The notes under the pieces are model-generated. The model had not been told where the DNA came from. It did no database searches and saw only the letters and a list, made by a program, of their open reading frames with translations. A stretch of 64,000 nucleotides of DNA from contig JBLHWY010000005.1 of the NCBI GenBank assembly GCA_047629195.1, positions 1-64,000 of the forward strand. Direction: 5' to 3'. This document shows positions 45,555 through 54,722 of the stretch, in pieces (positions within the stretch are counted from its first letter, which is position 1; the number at the start of each line of letters is the position of its first letter). Source of the stretch: UBA4582 sp047629195 (GTDB lineage Bacteria > Pseudomonadota > Gammaproteobacteria > Pseudomonadales > Azotimanducaceae). The position numbers and the translations under genes are program-made.

Positions 45555-46888
45555 GTATTCTTCCGCTGCAAAATAAAGCGTTAGGTTTTTGGCGTGGTTG
45601 GGCTCTGGTTGTGGGCGGTACGATTGGCTCGGGTATTTTCACCTTACCGGCTCTGTTAGCGCCCTATGGTTTGTTAGGGTTGCTGGGTTGGTTTATTGCG
45701 GGTTCAGGCGCGTTGCTGCTTGCAGTCATGCTAGCGAAACTATCTGTGAGAATACCGGCGTTGGGCGGACCTTATGCTTATGCGCGTGCTGGGTTTGGTG
45801 ATTTTGTTGGATTTTGGGTCGGTTGGGGATATTGGATCGCGATCTGGTCTGCGACCGCGGCTATATCAGTTGCCTGTGTAGGATATATTAGTTTTTTCCT
45901 GCCTATCCTGCGAGAGAGTTCGATACTAGCCGGCGTCGCTACTCTGACACTTATATGGTCATTGACCGCGATGAACGTTCGCTCGATGGGCTCCTCTGGC
46001 GGTTTTCAACTTGTCACAACTTTTTTGAAGATTCTGCCATTACTTTTTGTCGGCGTGTTGGGACTCAGTTCGGGCTCAACAGACAACCTACCTCCATTTA
46101 ACCCAAGTGGCGGCAATTTTTTAGCTGTAATAGCGACCAGCGTCACATTAGTGATGTGGGCTTTTGTCGGCCTCGAAGGTGGCACAGTGCCGGCAGGGGA
46201 CATGGTGGAACCAGAAAAAACCATTCCAAAAATTCTGATTTTCGGCACCTTGTCGGTCCTTGTCGTATATCTCATTGCCTTTACGGGTGTCATGTTACTC
46301 CTGCCGGCTAGTGAACTTAGCAATTCTCCAGCGCCTTTTGCTGATGCCACCGTGAAAGTGATCGGTAACGTCGGCGCTTCGTTAATTGCGCTCGGCGCTG
46401 TTATTTCAACGCTTGGAGCGTTAAATGCTCAGGTGTTGCTGTCCGGCCAAGTAGTGAGGGCAGTGGCCCTTGATGGTCTATTTCCAGCGAAGTTGGGCTT
46501 GCTTGGGCCAAGGGGAACGCCGGTTTTCGCCATTGTCGCATCATCTATTTTGGCGAGTATTCTTGTCATGATGAACTACACCAAAGGGTTGGTGGAGGCT
46601 TTCAATATGATGATTTTGTTGTCTACGCTGACAACCCTGATACCCCTGTCGTTTGCCGCTATTGCTGCATTAATATTTCTGAAGCAGGATGAGCCAGGCG
46701 CGTCTCGTACTAGAAGTATGCTAGTTGCGGTTTTAGCTTTTCTTTATTCATTGCTTGTTATAATAGGCGCGGGTGCAGAAACAGTGTTTTACGGTTTTAT
46801 TTTGCTCACTGCAGCGATGCCGTTTTATGTGCTGGTTCCTAGAAACCGAACAATAAGGCACGAAGCTACAAATAAGCGCAAAAATTAG
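45551..46888 (+). CDS. APC-family amino acid/polyamine antiporter (AdiC/PotE-like)
   Basis: This 445-residue transporter has 12 membrane helices and the APC core GGTIGSGIFTLPALLAPYG in helix 1. GLEGGTVPAGDMVEPEKTIP in helix 6 corresponds to the unwound substrate site region. The arginine-deiminase-like gene follows after 46 bp, so arginine, citrulline or a related guanidino compound is a plausible substrate. The only start is TTG, overlapping the previous stop, with no clear ribosome site. Confidence 0.86.
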   Translation: MSILPLQNKALGFWRGWALVVGGTIGSGIFTLPALLAPYGLLGLLGWFIAGSGALLLAVMLAKLSVRIPALGGPYAYARAGFGDFVGFWVGWGYWIAIWSATAAISVACVGYISFFLPILRESSILAGVATLTLIWSLTAMNVRSMGSSGGFQLVTTFLKILPLLFVGVLGLSSGSTDNLPPFNPSGGNFLAVIATSVTLVMWAFVGLEGGTVPAGDMVEPEKTIPKILIFGTLSVLVVYLIAFTGVMLLLPASELSNSPAPFADATVKVIGNVGASLIALGAVISTLGALNAQVLLSGQVVRAVALDGLFPAKLGLLGPRGTPVFAIVASSILASILVMMNYTKGLVEAFNMMILLSTLTTLIPLSFAAIAALIFLKQDEPGASRTRSMLVAVLAFLYSLLVIIGAGAETVFYGFILLTAAMPFYVLVPRNRTIRHEATNKRKN

Positions 46889-46934
46889 TGCTACCCCCAA
46901 TTAAACCTAAGATGTCAAATCTAAGAAGTCGCAC

Positions 46935-47852
46935 ATGAATAGCAACGAAAAGAATGAAATGAAGAGTGTTAGCCTCAGTGGTGCCTGCAACGAGTGGGGA
47001 GCCATTGAAAAAGTTGCAATTCGCGGCGTTGAAGCAGCGTTTGAAAGCGAAAATAGAATTGAACGTGATTGGCAAGCGCTCCGTTTTCATGCCAAGCCTG
47101 ATTTTGAAATTGCAAAATCGGAATATCAAGAGTTTAAAAATTTAGTCTGTTCTAATGGCGCCGAAGCCATATTGTTGGGGCCGAACGAGGCACTGACCTT
47201 AGACAGTATTTACCCCAGAGATGCAATGGTGCTGTCACCTCAAGGTTTGATCCTCTGTCGCATGGGCCGAGTAAGCCGTGAGAAAGAACCAAAATTAAAC
47301 TCAGAAACACTTAAAACCGAGGGATATAGTGTCCTAGGCACAATACAGAATCCAGGTACACTGGAAGGTGGCGACTTCATTTGGCTGGATGAGCATCATG
47401 CTGCTGTTGGACTTGGTCCGAGAACCAATGAGGCGGGGATTGCTCAATTGAAAGCTTTGCTAGGAGAGCAGGTCGACCTGCATGTTGTGCCTTTGCCAGC
47501 TCCAGAACATCCCGAAGATGTGTTTCACCTTATGAGTATGATTTCGCCTTTGGATCAAGACTTAGCACTTATTTATCGACCACTGATGCCTGAGTCTTTT
47601 TTAAGCTGGCTCGAATCCCTTGGCATTAAATTTGTAGAGGTTAGCGAGGCAGAGTTTATGCCAATGGGATGCAATGTTCTGGCAATCGCACCAAGACAAG
47701 TGATCATGCTAGCGGGTTTGCCAGAAACAAAACAGCGATTGCAGAAAGCAGGTTGTAAAGTGTTGGCCTACAAAGGTGATGAGATTAGCCGAAAGGGTGA
47801 GGGCGGCCCGACCTGCTTGACTCGGCCCTTGGTTAGGAGCCGATTGTCTTAA
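46935..47852 (+). CDS. Arginine deiminase/dimethylargininase-superfamily amidinotransferase
   Basis: This 305-residue protein of the guanidino-modifying superfamily hydrolyses or transfers amidino groups. Key residues are the acidic NPGTLEGGDF segment, the catalytic-type His in VFHLMSM and the nucleophile Cys in GGPTCLTRPL (near residue 294). The length fits dimethylargininase-like enzymes better than the larger arginine deiminase. An amino acid antiporter lies just upstream, so a guanidine uptake-and-conversion pair is likely. Confidence 0.85.
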   Translation: MNSNEKNEMKSVSLSGACNEWGAIEKVAIRGVEAAFESENRIERDWQALRFHAKPDFEIAKSEYQEFKNLVCSNGAEAILLGPNEALTLDSIYPRDAMVLSPQGLILCRMGRVSREKEPKLNSETLKTEGYSVLGTIQNPGTLEGGDFIWLDEHHAAVGLGPRTNEAGIAQLKALLGEQVDLHVVPLPAPEHPEDVFHLMSMISPLDQDLALIYRPLMPESFLSWLESLGIKFVEVSEAEFMPMGCNVLAIAPRQVIMLAGLPETKQRLQKAGCKVLAYKGDEISRKGEGGPTCLTRPLVRSRLS

Positions 47853-47920
47853 CGAGCCTGTTGTGACGGGCTTATCGGTGGTCTGCACATAATGTGCTGA
47901 GATGTTCTTAAATTGCGCCA

Positions 47921-48154
47921 ATGTCACATCTTCCAGAGGAAAAACAAAGCCATTGGATGTATTATCCGATGTGGCTAAGACCAGCCTTTGATATGAATCT
48001 GGAACAAATCGATTATATGCAATTTATCCCCATTACTACCAACAAAGCTTCAACCCGAGAGATACTCTACGGCTACTCTGACCCTCGACACAAGGTAGAG
48101 GCTGATTGCTATTTGAACGACTCTCGCTTTGCAGAACCAAAGATTTCTGAATGA
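47921..48154 (+). pseudogene. Rieske ring-hydroxylating oxygenase alpha-subunit remnant
   Basis: The 77-residue frame resembles the C-terminal catalytic-domain end of Rieske-type oxygenase alpha subunits: WMYYPMWLRPAFDMNLEQID then YMQFIPITTNKASTREILYG and a CYLNDSRF stretch. The Rieske 2Fe-2S domain and iron-ligand parts are missing, so it cannot be an active oxygenase. It is probably the tail of a deleted gene. Its stop overlaps the recQ ATG. Confidence 0.6.
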
Positions 48155-49941
48155 TTGATCCGCAACAGATTCTTCAAAATATATTCGGCTTCCCTGAATT
48201 CAGAGCACCACAGGGTGAAATAATCGAGACGCTGGTCGGGGGTGGTGATGCGCTTGTGCTTATGCCCACGGGTGGTGGCAAATCGCTCTGTTATCAAATT
48301 CCCGCAATCGCGAGGCCAGGGGTTGGCATCGTTATTTCGCCTTTGATCGCGTTGATGCAAAACCAGGTTGATGCACTAAGAGAGTTGGGTGTCAAAGCCA
48401 GCTTCCTAAATTCTACTCTTGATGCCGGAACTGTCTACGAGATTGAGCAGGCGCTGCGTCATGGAGAACTTGATCTACTTTACTTGGCGCCAGAACGTCT
48501 CGTTCAACCAAGCACTCAGGCATTGCTGCATGAGCTGGAAATCAGTTTGTTTGCGATAGACGAAGCGCATTGTGTGTCCCAGTGGGGGCATGATTTCAGA
48601 TCTGATTACCTGCATTTAGGTATGCTCGCGACAGAGTTCCCAAATGTACCGAGGATAGCGTTAACTGCTACTGCCGACGCGCGCACTCAGGCCGAGATAG
48701 TTTCGAGGTTAGCCCTCGAAAATGCACAGCAGTTTATTGTTGGCTTTGACCGGCCCAACATACGCTATCGGATCACACTCAAAAACAATCCAAGACAACA
48801 ATTACTTCAGTTTCTGAAAAATGAGCACCGCCATGATGCAGGAATTATTTATTGTCTATCGCGACGGAAAACCGAGGAAACTGCGAGCTGGTTGAAACAA
48901 CAGGGTTATGAAGCGCTGCCTTACCATGCCGGGCTGGATAATAAAGTCAGAGCCAAGAACCAGTCTCGGTTTCTGAGGGAAGAAGGTATCATCATTGTTG
49001 CCACAATAGCCTTTGGTATGGGTATTGATAAACCGGATGTTCGATTTGTCGCCCACCTCGATTTGCCCAAAACCATCGAGAGCTACTATCAGGAAACGGG
49101 GCGTGCAGGGAGAGATGGCGAAGCTGCGAACGCCTGGATGGTTTATGGTTTGCAGGATGTTATTAAGCTGCGGCAGATGATGGAAAAATCAGAAGGTAGC
49201 GAAGAGCATAAGCGAGCTGAACAGCATCGCTTGAATGCGATGCTTGGCCTTTGCGAAATAACCAGTTGTCGGCGTCATGCGCTGTTACGTTATTTTGATG
49301 AAGACTCGCCCGAGCGGTGTGGAAATTGTGATACTTGTATTGAACCAGTTGACACTTGGGATGGCACTGAAGCGGCTCAAAAAGCTTTGAGTGCGGCATT
49401 CCGTACAGGACAGCGGTTTGGTGTAGGTCATCTAATCGATGTATTGCAAGGTAATGAAACAGATAAGACTCGTCAGTTTGAACACGAAAAGCTCTCAACA
49501 TTTGGTATTGGTAGTTCTCTTGATGATAACCAGTGGCGATCAGTCTATCGACAATTAGTTGCACGAGGTTACATTAACGTCGATTTGGAACGCTTTGGTG
49601 CGCTCCGGTTAGAAGAAAAGTGCAGGCCATTATTAAAAGGTGAAGAGCAAATAGAATTGCGCCGTGATACGGGCAAGAAAGTTGTGGCTCGTCAGACGAA
49701 AACCCACTTGCCTGATGATATAGATGTGGGGCTTTGGGAGGCCCTACGAGAGTGCCGTCGCGTGTGTGCAGAGGAGCAGGGTGTGCCACCCTATGTGATA
49801 TTTCACGATAAAACTCTGCGAGAAATGGCGGAGCAGATGCCGCAAAATCAGAGAGAGTTTGGTTATCTTAGTGGTGTTGGTGAGCGAAAGCAGGAGAAGT
49901 ATGGTGCAGCCTTTCTGGCTGTCATTCAGGCAGCGCACTGA
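48151..49941 (+). CDS. recQ: RecQ, ATP-dependent DNA helicase
   Basis: RecQ unwinds DNA in recombination and repair. The 596-residue protein has helicase motif I PTGGGKSLCYQIPA, II IDEAHCVSQWGHDFR, III TATADAR, V/VI ATIAFGMGIDKPDVRFV and QETGRAGRDG. The zinc site is in CRRHALLRYFDEDSPERCGN with CDTC. A winged-helix domain and an HRDC domain (LWEALRECRRVCAEEQGVPP) follow. The ATG at 48151 overlaps the stop of the remnant before it. Confidence 0.95.
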   Translation: MIDPQQILQNIFGFPEFRAPQGEIIETLVGGGDALVLMPTGGGKSLCYQIPAIARPGVGIVISPLIALMQNQVDALRELGVKASFLNSTLDAGTVYEIEQALRHGELDLLYLAPERLVQPSTQALLHELEISLFAIDEAHCVSQWGHDFRSDYLHLGMLATEFPNVPRIALTATADARTQAEIVSRLALENAQQFIVGFDRPNIRYRITLKNNPRQQLLQFLKNEHRHDAGIIYCLSRRKTEETASWLKQQGYEALPYHAGLDNKVRAKNQSRFLREEGIIIVATIAFGMGIDKPDVRFVAHLDLPKTIESYYQETGRAGRDGEAANAWMVYGLQDVIKLRQMMEKSEGSEEHKRAEQHRLNAMLGLCEITSCRRHALLRYFDEDSPERCGNCDTCIEPVDTWDGTEAAQKALSAAFRTGQRFGVGHLIDVLQGNETDKTRQFEHEKLSTFGIGSSLDDNQWRSVYRQLVARGYINVDLERFGALRLEEKCRPLLKGEEQIELRRDTGKKVVARQTKTHLPDDIDVGLWEALRECRRVCAEEQGVPPYVIFHDKTLREMAEQMPQNQREFGYLSGVGERKQEKYGAAFLAVIQAAH

Positions 49942-49991
49942 GTTAAAGTGAACAGAACATGTTGATTTTTACTATTTCATAAGAGGATGTT

Positions 49992-50678
49992 ATGGCAAGC
50001 GTAGAAGATGATCTAATAGTGGAACAGATTCAGATAGGACCAATGCAAAATTTTACTTATATTGTAGGGTCAAAAAGTACCAGAGAGGTTGCCGTGATAG
50101 ATCCTGCTTGGGATATTGCCGCACTCACCGATATGATCAATAAAGCAGGCTATACGCTAACTGCAGCTCTGTTGACACATTACCATCCAGACCATTGCGG
50201 TGGCTCTTTTGGTAAGAACACTGTTCAAGGCGTTGCAGATTTACTTGAGACTGATCCAGTCAAGGTTTTTGCTCATAAGCTGGAAGCAGATGGGGTGAAA
50301 AAAGTTACCGGAATATCGGAATCTGACATCACCAGGGTAGACTCTGGTGATAAATTGAAGGTTGGAAATATTGAGGTTGAGTTTTTGCATACCCCAGGTC
50401 ACACGCCGGGCTCTCAATGTTTCAAAATCAAAAACACATTGATCTCTGGCGACACGCTTTTTGTTAACGGATGTGGTCGGGTTGATTTGCCGGGTTCCAA
50501 TTCTGAGGATATGTATCATAGTATCCAGAAACTGGCTTCCCTGCCTGATGACACAATTTTGCTTCCAGGTCACAACTATAGTGATGTACCTAGCGCGACC
50601 ATGGCTGATACTAAAAAAGCGAATGTCTATCTGAGAATAGATAACCTTGAAAGCTGGAAGATAATGATGGGGCACTGA
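49992..50678 (+). CDS. Metallo-beta-lactamase-fold hydrolase (glyoxalase II-like)
   Basis: This 228-residue metal-dependent hydrolase has the first metal motif LTHYHPDHCGG, the third His in HTPGHTPGSQ, the bridging Asp in SGDTLF and the last His in LPGHNY. The order and spacing resemble hydroxyacylglutathione hydrolase and persulfide dioxygenase relatives. Which reaction it runs is not certain. AAGAGGATGTT is the ribosome site. Confidence 0.88.
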   Translation: MASVEDDLIVEQIQIGPMQNFTYIVGSKSTREVAVIDPAWDIAALTDMINKAGYTLTAALLTHYHPDHCGGSFGKNTVQGVADLLETDPVKVFAHKLEADGVKKVTGISESDITRVDSGDKLKVGNIEVEFLHTPGHTPGSQCFKIKNTLISGDTLFVNGCGRVDLPGSNSEDMYHSIQKLASLPDDTILLPGHNYSDVPSATMADTKKANVYLRIDNLESWKIMMGH

Positions 50679-50724
50679 ATTTCGAAAGGTGCATGCAGCG
50701 AGAACATCATGGATGTGAACTGCG

Positions 50725-51410
50725 ATGAATGACCTTGCTCAAAACTGGCTTAATCTGGTTTGTCATATGTTACCTAAGGTGTCTTCTGCGATAGTGGTCC
50801 TTCGTGATGAACGAGGCCCTGTGGCGGTCTGGTCCCATGCTTTGCTCGAAGCAAAGCGCTGGTGGTACATCGACTCAGTGTCCTGATCAATTCACTGAAC
50901 AATCCGAACAACATGAAGCGCTAATGTCAGAGTCGCGCTGGCGAAACAACAATGTGTCCACGTTCTTATTGGCATGAGTGACCAGTAGAAATTGCTGATC
51001 GCTCATGCCGCTCTGATCAATCCAGTCGCTAGAAGTGAAGTGGATAAGACCCTCGATAAACTATCGATAAGACCCATGTTAAAAGATTGGAATTCGGTAT
51101 TCTGACGCTACTAGCGGTCGATGCCGACGCTAATGAACAGTTGGTGAGCAATCGACTACTCGATTGGAGCAGTGCCTAGCTTGAGCTGTTGTATCAAATA
51201 ACCCAACTTTCCGAAAACGCTGGCTCGGACCTAGAACCGCAGGCTGCTGGTTAGTCGGTTGCCAGAAGTGGATTGATTTAGAGGGTTAAGCAGCAGGCGT
51301 TGAATATACTGAGCAGGCAGATTACCGTGAGTCTAAGAGTTGTGAGCTACTGCAGGGTCATCATTTCAGCCGGCCCTTTCCTAGGCTATTGTGAGCTTTT
51401 TTCAGCATAT
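50725..51410 (+). pseudogene. Decayed gene (GAF-domain-like start), no intact frame
   Basis: The stretch between the glyoxalase II-like and SMP-30 genes (50679-51587) has no complete gene. A 53-codon frame from ATG 50725 to 50886 reads MNDLAQNWLNLVCHMLPKVS then SAIVVLRDERGPVAVWSHA, which resembles the start of GAF-domain proteins such as some HlyD-type secretion factors. Later fragments such as ILTLLAVDADANEQLVSNRL (about 51095-51155) and LELLYQITQLSENAGSDLE sit in different frames separated by stops. I read it as a once large gene broken by several frameshifts. Confidence 0.6.
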
Positions 51411-51587
51411 TCTAAAGATCAATCGGTCTAGATCAGACTGCTTAGATTTTCGAGCTTAACGGCTACAATTTAGCTAGATTACAAACTTGCAATATTCCTC
51501 ACTCTTTTCTTGTGTCGCTAATTAGTCTTTTTCATTGCTCGTAGGAATATGGTTATACTTAGCTCTTTGTTTGTCACAGGAGGATTT

Positions 51588-52421
51588 ATGAGAACTATTG
51601 CAGAAGGTTATTCATTTACTGAAGGACCTAGGTGGCACGATGGTCGTTTTTATTTTTCCGATTTCTATACTCATCGAGTCATGGCAGTTGATGGCGAAGG
51701 CAACACGGAAGTGGTCGCGACAGTGCCGGGACAACCTTCAGGCTTGGGCTGGTTGCCAGACGGGCGGATGTTGGTCGTTTCAATGTTGGACAGAAAATTG
51801 CTTCGTCAAGAGATCGATGGCAGCCTGGTTGAACATGCAGATTTAAGTGGCGTTGCAACATTTCATTGTAATGACATGGTTGTAGATACAAAGGGTCGAG
51901 CTTATGTTGGGAATTTTGGCTCAGACATCGAAAGCGGAGGCGAATTAACAAAGGCGAAGTTGGCATTTGTCGATATTGATGGTTCTGTATCTGTCGCAGC
52001 TGAGGATATCGCGTTTCCAAATGGGGCAGTCATAACACCCGATGGTAAAACCTTCATTATTGGAGAGACATTCGGTCGCTGTCTGACTGCGTTCGATATC
52101 GCTTCTGATGGAAGTTTGTCTAATCGCAGAGAGTGGGCGAATTTACATCCGCATTTACCCGATGGGATTTGCCTTGATGCGGAGGGAGCTATTTGGGTTG
52201 CAGATCCAGTGAAAAATTGCGTGATACGGGTAGCGGAGGGTGGCGAGGTTCTACAAAAGATTGACATGGGACGCGGCACGTTTGCTTGTATGTTGGGCGG
52301 TATTGAAGGAAAAACTTTGTACATTTGTACCGCTGATGGATCGGGCTCAAAAGCTCAGCGTAGTCTTACTGCTAAAATCGAAGCCTGTGAAGTAGATGTG
52401 CCAGGCGCTGGCTGCCCGTGA
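51588..52421 (+). CDS. SMP-30/gluconolactonase-like beta-propeller enzyme
   Basis: This 277-residue protein is of the SMP-30/Gluconolactonase/LRE family of six-bladed propellers that hydrolyse sugar or other lactones. The calcium-site Glu is in AEGYSFTEGPRWHDGRFYFS, the Asn in FHCNDMVVDTKGRAYVGNFG and the catalytic Asp in HLPDGICLDAEGAIWVA. The ATG at 51588 follows a perfect AGGAGG by 5 bp; a longer upstream frame is rejected. The substrate is unknown. It is separated by about 100 bp from the DUF1538 gene. Confidence 0.9.
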   Translation: MRTIAEGYSFTEGPRWHDGRFYFSDFYTHRVMAVDGEGNTEVVATVPGQPSGLGWLPDGRMLVVSMLDRKLLRQEIDGSLVEHADLSGVATFHCNDMVVDTKGRAYVGNFGSDIESGGELTKAKLAFVDIDGSVSVAAEDIAFPNGAVITPDGKTFIIGETFGRCLTAFDIASDGSLSNRREWANLHPHLPDGICLDAEGAIWVADPVKNCVIRVAEGGEVLQKIDMGRGTFACMLGGIEGKTLYICTADGSGSKAQRSLTAKIEACEVDVPGAGCP

Positions 52422-52524
52422 TAGAGAATGTTTTTTTTCGTTCAGGAATTGATATAGCTCACGAGCTTGTTCTCTCATTAGATGAATAATAGATTCTAAA
52501 CTCACTCCGTTGGAGTCCTTTATA

Positions 52525-54294
52525 TTGGCTATAGAATTACGCTTTGGTGATTACATCCAAGAGGCCTTGGTACATCAGAAGCAGGTCAGCTATAACGAAC
52601 TGGTGCCCCCGGTTGAGCTAGACGAATCGGGTAATGAGCTTCCGCACGTGCCTCCGAAAATCCAACTTCGGGCGTTTGATGCATATCGCCTGATTATGCC
52701 TTACACCAGCATAAGGATGATGGAGCAAGTAAAAGCTGTTGTTCCTCTGGCCGTTTACCTTGTGTTGTTTCAGGTGCTCATTCTACGCCAGAATGTCAGT
52801 GACAGTGGCGTCATCACGGTCGGTTTGGTTGCTGTTATTATCGGTCTTATGCTGTTCATGGAGGGCCTTAAAGTTGGGTTGATGCCACTCGGTGAAATCC
52901 TTGGAAGTAGCCTTCCTGTGAAATCCACACTACCGGTCGTGTTAACGGTGACTTTGTTGTTGGGTATAGGTGTTACCTTTGCAGAACCGGCAATTGGTGC
53001 ACTCAAGGCAGCAGGACAGATTGTTGATGTGGTGCAGGCGCCCTATCTTTATGCCTTGCTCAATGACTGGGCAGACGTGTTGGTTTTGATGGTCGGAATT
53101 GGTGTTGGGTTGGCCGCAGTGCTTGGAACAACCCGATTCTTGTACGGGTGGGGATTAAAAACACTTATCTATATGACGCTAGTACCAACTCTCGGTATGA
53201 GCATCTACATCAGCATGGATGAAGATCTTAATAAAATCCTTGGCTTGGCTTGGGATTGCGGTGCAGTGACGACAGGACCAGTGACGGTTCCGCTCGTACT
53301 TGCCTTAGGTATTGGAATATCTTCCTCCGCGGGTAAGAACTCTTCTTCGCTATCAGGCTTCGGTATTGTAACCCTGGCTTCATTGTTCCCTATTATGGCG
53401 GTTCAGATTCTGGGGCTATACGTGGCAGCCACGACAGCCCCTGCAGAAATTATTCAGGCCGCGGCAATCGCAGCTGGCAACACTGGCGATCCAGGTTGGA
53501 CAGCACAAACACCCTGGCAGGAGATTATCGGAGGCGTAAGAGCAATTGTGCCCCTCGTCATTTTCTTGCTGTTAGTGCTAATTGTTCTTCTGAAGGAGCG
53601 ACTTCAAAAACCCGCGGTCATTTTCTATGGTATTGCGCTTTGTGTTATAGGCATGGTTGTCTTTAGTTTAGGTTTGAGTTTTGGGCTGGCGAAATTGGGT
53701 GCCCAATCGGGTAGTCTCGTTCCAGCGGCCTTTGCGCTGCATGATCAGGTCGCAGCTTCCCCTCTATATGGTGCGGTTGTCGGAGTTGTCATTGCCCTGT
53801 TGTTCGCGTGGTTACTTGGGTTCGGTGCAACCCTAGCAGAACCGGCTTTGAATGCTTTAGGCCACACCGTTCAAAATCTAACAAACGGCGCTTTTCAAAA
53901 ATCGACCCTGATGTATGCAGTCTCATTTGGTGTTGCCTGTGGTATTGCTGTTGGAGTCGCCAAAATTGTATTTGATATTCCGATTATTTACCTCATCAGC
54001 GGCGGATACTCCGTGGCATTTGTGCTTACTTATCTGTCCACAGAAGAATTCGTAAATATTGCCTGGGATAGCGCTGGAGTCACAACGGGACCCGTTACAG
54101 TTCCTTTGGTACTCGCGATGGGACTTGGGTTCGGTAATTCAATGGATGCGATTGAAGGTTTTGGTATTTTGTCTATGGCGTCTATTGGTCCGATCATCGC
54201 AGTGATGTCAACGGGGCTGTGGGTGAACTGGAGAATCAAACATCGGCATAAAGATGATGACCATAACCTTGAAATAGAACGGCAGACAGGATAG
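52525..54294 (+). CDS. DUF1538 membrane protein, internally duplicated (putative transporter)
   Basis: This 589-residue integral membrane protein has two repeated halves: TFAEPAIGALKAAG and TLAEPALNALGHTV mark equal places, and so do WDCGAVTTGPVTVPLVLALG and WDSAGVTTGPVTVPLVLAMG. Each half has about six membrane segments. The hydrophilic first 70 residues precede the membrane part. TTG 52525 has GGAG 9 bp upstream; TTG 52510 is less likely. DUF1538 has no known substrate. Two PII-like genes follow at once, which suggests a transporter whose gate or flux they control. Confidence 0.88.
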   Translation: MAIELRFGDYIQEALVHQKQVSYNELVPPVELDESGNELPHVPPKIQLRAFDAYRLIMPYTSIRMMEQVKAVVPLAVYLVLFQVLILRQNVSDSGVITVGLVAVIIGLMLFMEGLKVGLMPLGEILGSSLPVKSTLPVVLTVTLLLGIGVTFAEPAIGALKAAGQIVDVVQAPYLYALLNDWADVLVLMVGIGVGLAAVLGTTRFLYGWGLKTLIYMTLVPTLGMSIYISMDEDLNKILGLAWDCGAVTTGPVTVPLVLALGIGISSSAGKNSSSLSGFGIVTLASLFPIMAVQILGLYVAATTAPAEIIQAAAIAAGNTGDPGWTAQTPWQEIIGGVRAIVPLVIFLLLVLIVLLKERLQKPAVIFYGIALCVIGMVVFSLGLSFGLAKLGAQSGSLVPAAFALHDQVAASPLYGAVVGVVIALLFAWLLGFGATLAEPALNALGHTVQNLTNGAFQKSTLMYAVSFGVACGIAVGVAKIVFDIPIIYLISGGYSVAFVLTYLSTEEFVNIAWDSAGVTTGPVTVPLVLAMGLGFGNSMDAIEGFGILSMASIGPIIAVMSTGLWVNWRIKHRHKDDDHNLEIERQTG

Positions 54295-54319
54295 TGAACA
54301 GAACACAGGAAGCCAATAC

Positions 54320-54697
54320 ATGAGCAAAAGAGAAATAACCGTTCTGACCGACGTCGCGTTGATAACTTGTATTGTTCAACGTGGTATCGCGGACGATGTT
54401 GTTGTGGCCGCACAAGAAGCCGGAGCGCAAGGTGCGACCATCTTCTATGCGCGTGGCACCGGTGTAAGAGAGCGGCTTGGAATCGTTGGACTCGCGGTTG
54501 AAGTTGAGAAGGAGATTATTACGATAGTTGTTGCAGTTGACCAAGTTGACAGGGTGTTCGAGAAAATCTATCTGGCGGGTAAGTTGGATACGCCTGGCAT
54601 GGGTATTATGTATGTTACCCCTCTTGAGAAAGCTGCGACTTATATACCGCCCGAAATCCTCGAAAAATTGACGGGTCCTGCCGCCCCAGCGGCGTGA
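54320..54697 (+). CDS. PII-superfamily signalling protein 1
   Basis: This 125-residue protein has the PII pattern: a first strand (VALITCIVQRGIADDVVVAA), a T-loop-bearing segment (GATIFYARGTGVRERLG), a KEIITIVVAVDQVDRVFEKI strand-helix and a GMGIMYVTPLEKAATYIP C-loop-like end. It lacks the YRGAEY uridylylation site of GlnB. PII proteins bind ATP/ADP or other nucleotides and block or open partner transporters. It starts 25 bp after the DUF1538 gene. Confidence 0.85.
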   Translation: MSKREITVLTDVALITCIVQRGIADDVVVAAQEAGAQGATIFYARGTGVRERLGIVGLAVEVEKEIITIVVAVDQVDRVFEKIYLAGKLDTPGMGIMYVTPLEKAATYIPPEILEKLTGPAAPAA

Positions 54698-54722
54698 GTG
54701 TTGCATTTACAAGGAGACGCTA

